Assembly (NCBI GenBank): GCA_025331445.1
Contig: JAIWNE010000121.1
Location: forward strand, 1-64,000
Direction of reading: 5' to 3'
From: Blakeslea trispora
Lineage: Eukaryota; Mucoromycota; Mucoromycetes; Mucorales; Choanephoraceae
DNA: 64,000 nucleotides
A program made the translations under genes and the position numbers. Shown one piece after another: positions 10,932 to 22,620 of this stretch. A model generated the notes under the pieces. The model searched no databases. It was not told where the DNA came from and saw nothing but the letters and a program-made list of their open reading frames with translations. How positions within the stretch are numbered: position 1 is the stretch's first letter; every line of letters begins with the position of its first letter.

Positions 10932-13822
10932 TTAACAGCTATAGTGTGGGACAGATTCAATATCGTTGGCAAAGATAATAGACTGCATTTTATCAATGTA
11001 AGTTTTTTCTAGACCTGACTTGTGGTTGGTACTGATGATCTTAACAAATAAATTGCTTCTTTCAAAACCAAAGCCCCAGAAGCAAGAGATAAGTCCAAAC
11101 TTGTAGATGCACTGACGAAGATGGAGCATGAAATGGAAGTTTGGCGTTACAGCTTGTTTGCCAAAGCGTTGTTCAAAGCCTTTTGCGAAAGTAAGAAGAT
11201 GACTATGCATAACTTCTATGTCAGATTTTCTAATAGCGTTGCTGTTAAGGAGCTCAAGTGCATTTATCAGATGCATGATCAATGAGTGATCAGAGGCATC
11301 GAGCAAGGGCGGGCTAAGGACATGTTCGGCAACAGAGGTCATGAAATGTTTGAGTTCGGCAGCTTTTACGTATGCGAAGTCTTCTTTAGTGATTTTACTC
11401 GCCATGGGGCCACAGGAAGCGTGGTGATTGTATGCAATCTTGTCTTGCATAATAGCTTTTATTTTGAGGAAGTCATCCCTGGGCAGCATTGTTTTCAGAG
11501 CCTTCTTGGCAACACCGAGGTATAAGGCGTGCATGGGCTCAATGGTAAGCAGATCGTACGAAAAGTATGGCAATTCAAAGAGGATTGAGTATCTCACACC
11601 ACTACTTTTCTCCAGCATACTTCTCTCGCAGACCTTGTTTGCACTTCTCCATGCATTTGAACTTGTCTTTGTCTCTTCTTTCTCTCTTGCTTCCCAACGT
11701 TCGCAATTCCAGTGACAGTAATTTTGTTGGTTAACGGTGCCTTCGAATCTTGGGAAATGTGTTTTACAAAGATGACACCCATACGAATTGTTGAACGACA
11801 TACTTCCGGCTAGCTTCTTGGTTGCTGGCAAGTCCGAGCTAACTGAAAACAAGCATGCCCTTACTTCATGATGTTCGGCACTTCCATCCTGCTTCACCAT
11901 CTTCATTACAACACCGTTCAGCAGCACCTTCAAATCTGCAACCATTGGAGCAAGATAATGGTTTATAGCAGTTGTTGAGGGCTCTTTGGACCCGGGAATC
12001 ACTCCTACAAGCAGCATGTTCTCCTTCAAATCTCTACCTTATTGTTTTGGCAGGTTCATGATAGTCATATAGATGCATCCCACACTGTAAATGGCATCAA
12101 ATGGGCTGAACCAATCTACATTGAGGGACAACATCAAATTGTAATCTGACTGAGAAACGAACGGTGTACCAGAAGAATCAGCCCTGAAATCCAAAAAACC
12201 TGGAGCATCATAGAGATCAAGCAGATACTTTTCACCAGAGCAACGCGACTTCCATGCAGTGATCTTTTGAGCGAAGCCCTTTCTCAAGAAGAATTTTTTG
12301 AGGGTGGCCACGATAGAACAATAGGGGTATACCAACTTGGGGACAAGCTTTTCTCCTTCAACATCATACAATACCCCACTACAGAATTCACCAGAATTGG
12401 CTGGCTTATATACCGCATTCACCAGGGATCGATCGCATCTGATCACAGCTTCATCTGAACCGGTCTTCTTCTTCAACTTGAACAAGTGGTGGCAGGAGGG
12501 ACAGACTGCATAATGCTTGATGCCACTTGTACTGAAGGATTGGAGAGGGCTTCTGTCAACAAAGGTTGCCATGCTTTTAGTGAAACGAAAGTTGTCACCT
12601 TGAATTTCCAAGAGTTGGTTCAAGCCCTTCATGATCACCTCAGTCTGCTTGTTTGGGAGGTTGTTGTTGCGAAGAAAAGAGATCATCGTAGATGAGATTT
12701 TGGCGGATTCGGATTGAGGGATTTTGTTAGCTAAGTGTACAATAAGACATTATGTTAGTCTATAAGTCTAATCATGAATGATAGAGTATTACTTACAATA
12801 AGAGACAATTTCAGAGGATGAACCATCACTCTCATAACAGGATTCTTTGTAAACATTGTCAATTTCAATATCATCAAGATCATCTTCAACCGGGGTGCAG
12901 TCCATAGGTGTATCTTCATCTTCTTCTTGAACCTCGACAGCAGCAGAAAAAGCATCACCTAGAAAAAAGTTAGATACAGATCAACAATACAATTGAGAAG
13001 TGTCTAATTACATACCTTCATCAATAGGAGTAGTTGTTTTGGCAACCTTTTTGCGGTAGTATACAGGTTTACCAGTAACAGTAGTCTTTCCATCTAAGTA
13101 GAAAAGAAATGAGTCAAGCTGAAACTAATCACTGTTGTTTACAAGCCATATACTTACTGTAGGTTTGTCTCCACTTTGCGTATCTCATGCCTTCAAACTT
13201 TCCATTCTTGATATGAGCTTTATATTTTTGCTGGTCTACAATTCGCTTGGACAAAGGAAGAACACCACATTCATCGCAATGGCAGTGTGATATTTAGGTA
13301 TGAAAAAAAAGATAAAGGTTTATGAGGAAAGTATAGTAAGTAGTTTGAGACTGTTTTTACGTATGCCTTTATTATGAACAAAATAAATGAGAGTATTTAT
13401 ACCAATTGCTATCTACTATTGCTATTACGTCTTTGACTTCCTTTAGTCTTTACTCTTTACTAAATCTGGATATTCAAGAGAACAATGTCATAGACTAGTT
13501 TGTGTCACCTTTAATGACATGTTGACATTTTACTTTCTTTAGCAAGACTTATTGCTTATCATCTTCTTTAGTCCAGATTCATAGCACTTGCTTATGAGAT
13601 CATTCTAGACTGACATAATGTTGATAGGATTACTTAATCCAATTATGATGTAGATCTTTATATACAAAAATAGACTTCAATTCTTAAGGAATTCATGTTC
13701 AGACAAGCCAAACACGACAGGCAGTAGTAACGCTTTTCGAGAGTAGCAGCAGCACAACCGGCGCATTGGTTTCCAGAAGTACAGCTAACACATGGGACGT
13801 CTTGAACGATAACAGCAGACAT
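10932..13822 (-). pseudogene. CACTA Tnp2-like transposase of E2, broken
   Basis: Starts at ATG 13822. Exon 1 is 13822-13158 and is interrupted by a solo LTR (13286-13719). Other exons are 13093-13016, 12958-12797 and 12730-10932. Removing the LTR plus one GGCAG copy gives 755 codons in one frame. The N-terminus is Cys-rich: CVSCTSGNQCAGC, then YYCHCDEC across the LTR scar. The central part has the Tnp2 pattern: LSLNVDWFSPFDAIYSVGCI, then LLVGVIPGSKEPS, AINHYLAPMVADL and GCHLCKTHF. An in-frame TAA at 12039-12041 (after NLPKQ, before GRDLKEN) truncates it. The E4 copy reads KADGRDHKEN there. Function would be cutting and joining CACTA ends. The family call is confident and inactivity is very likely. 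Confidence 0.82.
13286..13719 (-). repeat. Solo LTR inserted in exon 1 of the E2 transposase
   Basis: 434 bp, bounded by TGTGATATTTAGG and ...AACACGACA and flanked by the 5-bp duplication GGCAG (13281-13285 and 13720-13724). On the minus strand it has a TATA box (GTATAAATACTCTC) and an AAACAGTCTCA block shared with the solo LTR at 3658. Length and layout fit the 443-bp LTR of the chromovirus at 55.7 kb. Excision of LTR plus one GGCAG restores the Cys-rich frame of the transposase exactly, which confirms both boundaries. Confidence 0.86.
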
Positions 13823-16738
13823 TTTGTATAAGGTAGTTGATGGATTTAGAATAAAGAATATATGGACATTCAAGTATTATTTTCAATGGCTCTTTTATAC
13901 TTTTTCTCTCTTCAAATTTTGTCTGCTTTGATACAAATCGAATGAGTTAAGCAACATATTATTCGTTCCTTGATCAAGGACAAATGAAAACTTTTATAGA
14001 TTAGAAACCACTGATCGGAAACAATGTCTTTGGATGATTAAGGATGTCGGTTGATGAATGATCCCTTTTGGCAGATGTATATTAAACCGAAACATTTTAT
14101 GATTTTGGTATCCATCGATAGAGCAAAGCTTTTTATTTAAATTAATTTATATTTTATCTCATTAGTTGCTACAGTCAAAGACTATTCTTTGATTCTTTAT
14201 ACTCCTTTACTCTGTTTTAGGATAAGATGCCTTCCTAGTATATCCAATGTAAAGAAGTTTGTTTAAATACAGCTATCTGCTGTTAAATATTCAAGACCGA
14301 TCAGAGTTTTTTTTTTGACTAAGCTTGTTGGTACTACTGACTTTTCTATCCCTTTTCTTTTTTTTAATTGGTTACAGTAGGAGAATACTCTTTTTCTTTT
14401 CAAGAATATCGACTCTAAGAGAATCTCACTTGTAACATACGACTGATCAGACTACGCAAAACCATATAAGCTCACCTCAACTTGTAGAAATATTATATAA
14501 CCAACTGCAATAACAGCAATAAACTATCAGTTTTTTAATTACCTTAAATGAAGTTGCTTTGCGTGCAAAGCTTTGACTTGCAAGTCTTTACCACTTAATG
14601 GAGATATTTTCTTTATTTCATCTTATATATTTCAGTAAGCTTTCTTATTGTATTACGTCTTTGAAGCCGATAACAATACACGCAAACATTTTAAAGAGGA
14701 TGATGATCAAGTATTTTAACTTTAAACACTATCTTTAAGAGACGATATAGCTTTGAATTACTGCTGCTTCTGCAAGCAACACAAGTGTAAACAACGGATT
14801 CAGTTGGGTCACATTGCTCAATACAACCTCTTTCAACTATCACTGAATACCTATAATGGAATCATACTCTATTCTCTATACATTTTCTTATTATGTCACT
14901 TTTTTTTACGGCTCTATCAAACTTTGTCTATCTTTATTACTCGACATGAATGCTTTGCGATAGGTTTCAATAGTTTCTTTCATTCAGCACAATAACATGC
15001 AACATTGACTCTTTTTTCGCATATACTTACACCAGCAGCCAATACTATTCTTCTTTTACAGTGCTGTTCATCAATCATTTCAGAGAGACAATAACGAGCT
15101 CATGACCGAATGTTTTGATAAAACATTTGCAGAGTTTCTTTCTCATTAATGTAAGAGCACTTTGTTACCATTTGTAACAAATCGCCGTTTCTTTGAGTCC
15201 ATCATTGCAGCATGTCCAAACAACATTAGCATAACCTTTATTTTTTTTTATGCTTGAAAGAAAATTAAATGGTCCAAGCCAATCATATTGATGAATTCAC
15301 TCTGCAATGACTTAATTTTTAGCAGAGAGGCGTTTCGGCAAAGATAAAATGTCGGACTTTTCAATATTTTAAATTTATTTAATTTTTCTTTTCTCAAGTC
15401 AACAAATGTCAATATTGAACAGCTTTAAAACAACACATGTTTGCAGTAAAAATCTCATTTTTCTTACATAGATCTATTGTAGACTGCCAAAGACACACTC
15501 AGGCCAATTCTCAGCGCATTCTGACCATTTTTCGTCGAGATATAAATTTGCAGTGAAAAACACCCGTGAAATAGCCCCTTTAATTCACAAAAATTATTGT
15601 GAACTACGGGACTCAAAAGTCGATTTTCTGTAGTGGAACCACTACACATAAAGGGTCATCGTGCGCACGCCAATTTCTGCGGTTAACTTGCCTGTTACGC
15701 ACGTTCCAGGCAAGTTAACCGCACGGCGCACGCCGTCATGTGTTTTCGCATTAGGACGACAAAGCGGAACACTGTCATGTGTCAACGCATTGGAAGACAG
15801 GGCGGAGCAACGTCTTGTGTTTTCGCATGAGAGTTTGAGTGAACCTCTTTGTCTTTCGCTTCCATTAAAGCGACCTGATTGGATTGTTTACTCATGACAT
15901 CCTCATTCAATTGGCTTCTTTGACAAAATATACAATCGTTAACTCGTTTTAATTGGCTTCATACTCGGTATCTTTATTGAATGTATGCTTTTAATTGGAC
16001 AAAATGGACTTCTTTACGTCAATACACTTCTTTATGATTGGGTTATATAGGTCAAATATAGAGAATTATAGGTCTAAAAATAGTGCTTTTTATTATAAAA
16101 AAAATGGTATATATTGGCTGAAAATAATGGATTAAACAGGGGGAAATATGAGGGGTACTATAGGAATCCAGCCAAAATATTAGGCAAAATGATAGGCAAA
16201 ATACAGTCAAAAAGCAGGCGAAAGAGCAAAATCAGTTATCACGAAATGTTAGAAAAACCTTAGCAAAATGACTATTAAAATAATAAATCAGTTAGTTATA
16301 AAGCAAGCAGAAAATATTGTCATTTACTAACTTTGAAAGTCTCAAACAGCCATCCCGAAAGTAAAGGGTAACGCACTAAAGCGATAGAAGCTCAACAACA
16401 GAAAAGAAACTAGAAAAATTAAATAAGTTAAACCGAAATGAGATAATTTAATCATTTACTTACATACTAAAGCATCATAGCACCTCAAGTTATAGCCAGA
16501 TACAATTACGAGTGTCTAAGGTAACTAAATAGAACAGTTAGAGAGGTACTGAGTCATATTCAATGGCTGTACTTACTTTTATACCAAGTTACTCGAGAAA
16601 AGACAAAATTACGTGACTAATCCTAAGAAAAAAAAAAGACGGTAAGTAAACAGCAATGTATTTGTATGTCAAGTTGTACCTTAAACTATGTATCAGTCTT
16701 CATAAGCTCTAAGGATAATATGCCTACATGGAGAATAG

Positions 16739-19480
16739 TAACGTGCCTCTGAACTTAAAACTACAAAAATATTGTTAATATTCAAAAATCTTCACATAAA
16801 AACTTTCATATAAAAAATAAAAAACTGAGTGTATAACTCTGTTGAGAAAACGTTTCTGAACACAATGATCCACTCAGTTTCTGGAATTTCATATAAAAGT
16901 TTTCATGTAAAGGTTTTTGAAATTTGATCGGTTTTTCAAAATTTAAGCTGGGGAGATATAGAGGGGACCAAGGAAATGAAACAGGTCAATGTACTGCTAA
17001 AGATTTGAAAGACCGTTATGTATATTTGTGTAACAAATGGAAGCCAATAAAAACTGTGTATAGCAATTTTTGTGTTCCCTTCAGATTATGGTGATTATTT
17101 TTAGGAACTGACATCCATATAGCAAAAGTTTTCCTTTATCCAACTTATTATTAAATATGCCCTTCCCAAGCAAAAGAAAAGCAAGATTCAACGCCCAGAA
17201 AAAGGACGCTAAAGGAAAATTCTTGAAAGAGAATGTTCCTGAAGTTATTTCTGAAGAAGTAATTGAAATCAATGAAGATTGGGAAACTTTGGGTGGTGAA
17301 ATGGATATGTCAGCCCTTTCCCGCCTTACAGATAGTGTATCCTCTGGTGAGAAGAGAAAGATCCACTACACTAAGGACTCAAGAACCACAAAGTGGAGAA
17401 GAAAAGTGGAGTCCAGCAAGGTAGACCCCAAATCTACCTTGTTCAACTTTGGTATCACTGTTGTCAACAGTGATATCCAGGAACAAAATGAAAATGAAGA
17501 GCAGGATGCTGAAAACAAGCTGACCCATCCTCAAAGGGAACTGATCAAAATCAGTGATTGCATCGAGTTGTTGCGTGAGCAAGTGAAGCCTGAAATGAAC
17601 CAGAGAATGGAGGGTAGCTCAGTAGGTTCATACAACCAATACCGCTTGTATTCTGTTCTCATGTACTTTGAACTTCGTTTGGAAGGAACGAAGATGGGCA
17701 AGGCATCTCAGAGAGTACCTGAACATTTCTGGCCAAGCTACTCATAGGATGCCCGCTCAAGAAGCATCATGAGTTGGGCAAAGGAATACCTTGAGCACAA
17801 TGATCTCTCCGATCATAGCCAAGGTGTTCACACCAAAAGGCAATCCTTCTTGAGTCACAACGACGTAAAGATGCAAGTCGTAGAGTATATGCAGAGAACA
17901 AAGCCTGCTGAAAGATTGCTTGTGGCCATCAAGGACTTCATTGAATATGAAGTAATCCCTTCTTTTTTGGGTGTGCCTGGAACTGTTGCCATCTCTACCA
18001 TCAGCAAGTACTTGCACGAATGGGGCTACTCTTATGGCAACAAGAAGGGCCTCTTCTTTGATGGACACGAACGAGAAGACATGGTGAAATACCGCAAAGA
18101 ATGGGCTCTACGAATGGTAGACTACATGCGTAAATCTGAGTTCTACGAAGGAGATCAAAAAGAAAATGTTCTTGAACCATTTCTTCTGGAGGGTGATGAG
18201 AAGGTTGTATTCGTCACTCATGACGAATCAACCTTTTACGCCAACGATGGCAAAAATGACATTTGGAGTTTGGAAGGTGAATCTTCCATCCGCAAAAAGG
18301 GGCCTGGATCCTCCATTATGGTAAGTGAATTCCAGTGCCCCTGTCATGGAACGATGAAGTTGGGTGGATGGACCTCCCATAAGCTTTTCAAAGCTGGAAA
18401 GAGTAGAGACGGTTGGTGGACTCATGAAGACATGGTCTCTCAGCTGGACTATGTCATTGGGCTGTTCGAAAACTTACATCCTGACTGCCGAGCTGTATTC
18501 CTGTTTGACAACAGTTCAAACCATGGTGCTTACAGTGATGACGCATTGGTTGTAAGTCGTATGACTCTCAACGAGAAACCATGGTCTCTGACTGATAAAT
18601 ATCAGTTCAGAGACACAACCGTCAAACTCTCGACCGGTGAGCTTCTTCATCAGTCATTTTTTTATGAGAAAGAAATCTCTTCTCATGACTCAAAAGGTAG
18701 ACCCAAAAACAAACGAGTCAGATATTTTAAAGGTAAATAGCACATGTATTTCCGAAGCAAACTCTTCTAACATCTTTACAATAACAGGAATCAAACGAAT
18801 CCTTGAAGAACGTGGCCAATGGCTTGGTGACCTTGAAGGCAAGGTATGGAAACTTCGTTGTGGTGCTGCTGAGCCAGGTTTGAAGTCTATGTGCTGCGCT
18901 TCCCATTTCCTGGGAAGTAGAGTGGATTTTGCAGCTCAAAAGACTGCTTTACAAGAAGCAGTAGAAAATGCTGGTCACATTTTCGAACTTTATCCAAAAT
19001 ATTACTGCGAATGCAATTGGAGACGCATTAAGAATTGGCCAAGAGAGAGGCTAGATTGAGATGTGATGACACATTCAAGTCTCTCGAAAAGAACATCCCC
19101 ATGTTTTTGGACAATGCAGGAGATGTCAAGAAAATACGAAGATTTTTTCAACGTTGCATGAACTATATCGAAGCATATAGTAAGCACGACGATGGCAGAG
19201 AAATAGCAAAGGAGTTGAAGAAATTTGTAAAAAAAAAGTATTTGTCCCATAGAAAAGTGAGAGCTCCTCAAGACATTTAAAAGTTAAAAAAGAAAAAAAG
19301 AAAACACTTGATGAAGGATTGCTCTCAATTGTGATATTTAATTATGCTGCTCAAAGAAAAGAAATCCCCAAAAAGATTGACAGGTCGTATGATCGATCCA
19401 TACCAAAAGCAAAAAAAAATGAGTCCTCAAAAAATGAAACAATTTCTTGTTTTTGTGGTTTTAAGTTCAGAGGCACGTTA
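16739..19480 (+). mobile_element. Tc1/mariner (IS630)-like element in E3
   Basis: Perfect 20-bp inverted termini, ACGTGCCTCTGAACTTAAAA at 16741-16760 and its complement at 19459-19478, each flanked by TA (16739-16740 and 19479-19480). TA duplication is the hallmark of the IS630-Tc1-mariner superfamily. One transposase gene lies inside. A relative with ACGTGCCTCCAGACTTAAAA ends is at 34938-37570. Confidence 0.9.
17157..19280 (+). pseudogene. DDE transposase of the E3 mariner-like element, broken
   Basis: Exon 1 is 17157-18732 and exon 2 is 18788-19280 (intron GTAAAT...ACAG). The N-terminus is basic. An HTH-like ISTISKYLHEWGYSYG follows, then the first catalytic motif VTHDESTFYAND. Next come GPGSSIMVSEFQ and GWWTHEDM, and the second motif LFDNSSNHGAYSDDA. 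The third should be ECNWIEMYWGAAKR, as in the relative at 37139. Here the segment is 4 nt shorter and reads ECNWRRIKNW, so the catalytic Glu is lost and the frame shifts near 19035. A TAG at 17745-17747 replaces a Lys codon. Both lesions make it inactive. The long gap between the second Asp and the Glu is typical of a fungal DDE family rather than of classic D34E mariner. Confidence 0.86.
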
Positions 19481-22219
19481 AAAAAAAGGAAAAAGGATGT
19501 CTTAATAAAATGACATATTGACAAATTTCTATTTTTGTGATAAAAAATGAATCGAAAAAAAAAAGATCTGTAAAAATACGATCCGTAGAAAATTAGATGA
19601 ACAGAGACTGAAGATAGATGATTTTTCTCTCTCATCAGTAACACAAAGAATATCTGTTAACATTGTACTTTACATGAGATCTTGCTAATCAGCTTAATAG
19701 TGTAGATATCCATAGGCCATGTAATTCAACTTAATAGATAGTCAAGATGGTTTACTTAGATTGCAAAAGCAAGCCATTTAAAATAGACAATGTTGACATT
19801 AAATGAGCCCTTTTTTTTTTTAAAAAAAACAGGTTTTCTGAGGTGTTATTTTTTCCCAGACAGTTTTTTTCTTTTTGCTTCTATTTTCTTTTTTTATTAC
19901 TAAATGTCGTATTTGGGCATATACAGAAGCCAGAACGACTTATAATCGGAAATTCAATTAATCATCATCAAAGGTTATTTTGACAGGTAATGTCAAAATA
20001 ACAATAAATCAAATAATGTTCACAAAGTTGGAAACTTGAAATCATTTCAGATAATACCAGAGGTAATCCTGAAATCAAACATCTAACAAGCATTGGTAAA
20101 AAGCGATGATATGATATATAAAGCGTTCAATGTGCCTAGCTAACACATTGAAAGCAGGATCAGATTTATATTCATTGACTCTCTTTTCATCAATACTTGA
20201 AATGGCTATATGACATGATACATGTGATAGCAGGATGGTTGCATAGGCCTTATAATACCAAGGTAGCAGCATCTAACAAAACAAGCAATGATTCTAGAGA
20301 TTTCATTATAAGAAAAGACTAAATCATTACTTGGATAAAGATAGTTCTGAGACATAATCACAAAGGGCTTGTCTATCGTTATCACCTAATCTAAACTGAT
20401 CTAAACATCCAACGAAACAAGTGAACAAGTATGAAACAGTTATGCCTGATATATTGAAACACTAATCAAGATTAAAACATATCTTGTCGAGCATAATTAT
20501 TATCTCTCCAAGATATAAATCAAGTAAACAATATATCTCCACCTTATTCAAGGCGGGGGATGAAATCTGGCTACAGCCATCTTTCAATTAAGGTGACCAG
20601 TCATCCTAGTAGGAAAACTGCTCATACAGATAAAATTATAACGGAGTGATTGATTGAAACCGAGATAGAAATAATATATAAACACAACATGGACTTGCAG
20701 TAGAATTAGTTCTCTCTCTTTCTTTTTAATAAAAAAATCGAGTTCCCTCTCTTTCTTTTTAATAAAAAAAATCGAGTTCCCTCTCATTGAATCTATCTGA
20801 GACTGCAAATATCACACTAAATGAACTTTTACTCACTACTTGTATATTTTTAACCAAGTTGATGAGCCTCAACAAACTCCCATCATCACAACAAAGCAAC
20901 GCAATGCAAGTGCGCAATCAACAATCTTACAAGAGTTTAGAAGTTTAGAGCAAAAAACACGTAAACAAAACTAGAATGACTTTGACTGTGTCTACAAAAA
21001 AAAAGAGCTATCGCCAGCAAACGTGTAAGATCCTCTCATTTCAGCATCACTGTTTTTCTACACCCAAGTTTTAGTTGTTGTCAGTACACAATTATTGAAA
21101 TCTACTGTTGAACGCTTTATTACTAACCAGGTAAAAGGTAAGTAATACTTTTGGTTTGGATTGTAAACGGCTCTTTATTGGAACGGACTGCATCACGAAC
21201 AGTGACCTTGAATATTTGGTTGAATAATTGTATTTAAGCAATAAAAAAAAGACAACATCTTGTCAAGTTATTACTTTACTTGTATTTACGGTTATGTTAT
21301 TCTGGGATGATATGTATAGAAACGAGTATAAGGGAATGGAATACGATAAAAAGGGCTGTTAGCATAGAATAGTGTGTGATAATGACTCTGGCTTTACTTT
21401 ATTTATGAATCATGAAAGGGATTAGCATCTTTGTATTGTATTTCAAAAATAAACCTTTTATAGGAGTAGCTTTAACAAGATCAAGCATAAGGATTAAATT
21501 ATGTTTGTATGTTGCTTACGTCTTTATTTTGACAGCTTTTGGCTTTTCAAACTACCCATCTTTAAGCAATCGTTTAAGTGTTTTTTTAGGTGTCTCTTTT
21601 ATTTTCAACCTCTTTTTTTTGTGTATTTTTTCTAGTATCTTTTTTTTTGAGAGTCTCTTTTTTTTAGTGCTTTAAGATTTTTATTTCCCATTTTTAAAAG
21701 ATTTTCCCAATTATTTTGTGAGTCTCGTTCTCAATTTTTAATTTTCTCGTTTCCGAAAGTATTTTCCAATTTTTTAAGCAGTGATTTTTCAGGTCTTTGT
21801 ATTTTTTGAAACAAAAATGACAAGAAATTTCAAACTCCTCAGCATTAAGCAAATCAAGTTGCTTCAAAATCTTAAGCAGAGAAAAAATCACTGCCAAAAA
21901 ATTTAAAGAGCGAAATTTCTTTAAGCAGTGAAATGATAAAAGAAATGTAAATGGTAATAACTTTATGAATATACATCCAATTTTAAATTTGTAAGAAGTT
22001 ATGGAAGCCTAGAAGATACATCTACATTTCTGCAAAAAAACAGCAATTTTTATAGTCAAAATCAAAAGTTGGAAAAATAAGCACATGTTAGCCGCACGTG
22101 TCCGACGTGCGTCCGACACGGGTTAGGTGTAGTGAGCCACGTCAGAAAAATGTTTGGCAGAATTTTGGTAGAATCTGCCTGATTTACCAAGATGGCCTAG
22201 TTGGCGAAACGAAGACAGA

Positions 22220-22293
22220 GGATGTGGTTATAGGCCTTCAGGCCGCGCTTTTATTCTCAGATTATATAAAATAAAATAAAATTTCTATATCTA
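22220..22293 (+). repeat. DIRS left inverted terminal repeat (interrupted)
   Basis: Begins GGATGTGGTTATAGGCC and is the complement of the right copy at 31217-31303. The Helitron cuts it after CTATATCTA, and the last 13 bp (TTTCTTTATACCT) follow at 27249-27261. Confidence 0.9.
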
Positions 22294-22431
22294 TCATATA
22301 TATACTGAAATAACAGATTTTAACTAGAAGTACTGACGTCACGAATTTTCTTTTCCCCCTTAATTAAAAATTGTCCGATCACGTGATATGAGAATTTATT
22401 TCCTCAACTTGGATCAAGCCTAAGCCAGTGT

Positions 22432-22467
22432 GGGAGGGGGTTTAAGGGGGAGGGTCGTCCCTCCCCC
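22432..22467. other. G-rich tract and perfect hairpin upstream of the Helitron gene
   Basis: GGGAGGGGGTTTAAGGGGG precedes and overlaps a perfect 9-bp stem (GGGGGAGGG at 22446-22454, CCCTCCCCC at 22459-22467) with a TCGT loop. It lies between two direct repeats, 150 bp before the Rep start. It could form a hairpin or a G-quadruplex. The function is unknown. Confidence 0.6.
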
Positions 22468-22620
22468 TCACGCGAAGCAAGGTTGAATCAACATACTGAA
22501 ATAATAGATTTCAACTAGAAGTACCGATGTCACGCTTTTATTTTTTTTTTCTTTTCCCCCTTAAATCTACATTTACATTTTTTATTTTTTTATTCCTTCT
22601 CTAAATCTATCATTTTTATC

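Larger units (their letters stand above)
6927..15635. mobile_element. E2: three-gene CACTA-like element
   Basis: Termini are CACTACAGAAAAAAAATTATG (6927) and ...CGATTTTCTGTAGTG (15635), 8709 bp. Gene order is acc1 (plus, 8398-9482), acc2 (minus, 9619-10335) and the transposase (minus, 10932-13822). About 1.47 kb of noncoding left end and 1.8 kb of noncoding right end (13823-15635) flank the genes. The left end repeats TGAACTTCA and TTAAGC(G/A)GG words. The 10336-10930 gap between acc2 and the transposase has no ORF and ends in AT-rich 3' sequence. A solo LTR sits in the transposase (13286-13719). The element would be autonomous in design but its transposase is broken. Confidence 0.82.
15640..22134. 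mobile_element. E3: non-autonomous CACTA-like element hosting a Tc1/mariner-like element
   Basis: Left end CACTACACATAAAGGGTC (15640), right end ...CGGGTTAGGTGTAGTG (22134), 6495 bp. Left subterminal repeats contain GCGCACGCC and AAGTTAACCGC words, and the right end has CACGTGTCCGACGTGCGTCC. It aligns with E0 across both flanks. There is no CACTA-type gene. The only coding sequence is a nested DDE transposon (16739-19480). The 19481-22134 remainder is AT-rich noncoding DNA with no supported gene. E2 lies on the left after GAAC, and E4 on the right after AGC. Confidence 0.75.

Noticed and set aside
15640..22134. A hybrid CACTA element using a mariner transposase
   Set aside because: The mariner-like element has its own 20-bp TIRs and TA duplication, so it is simply nested.
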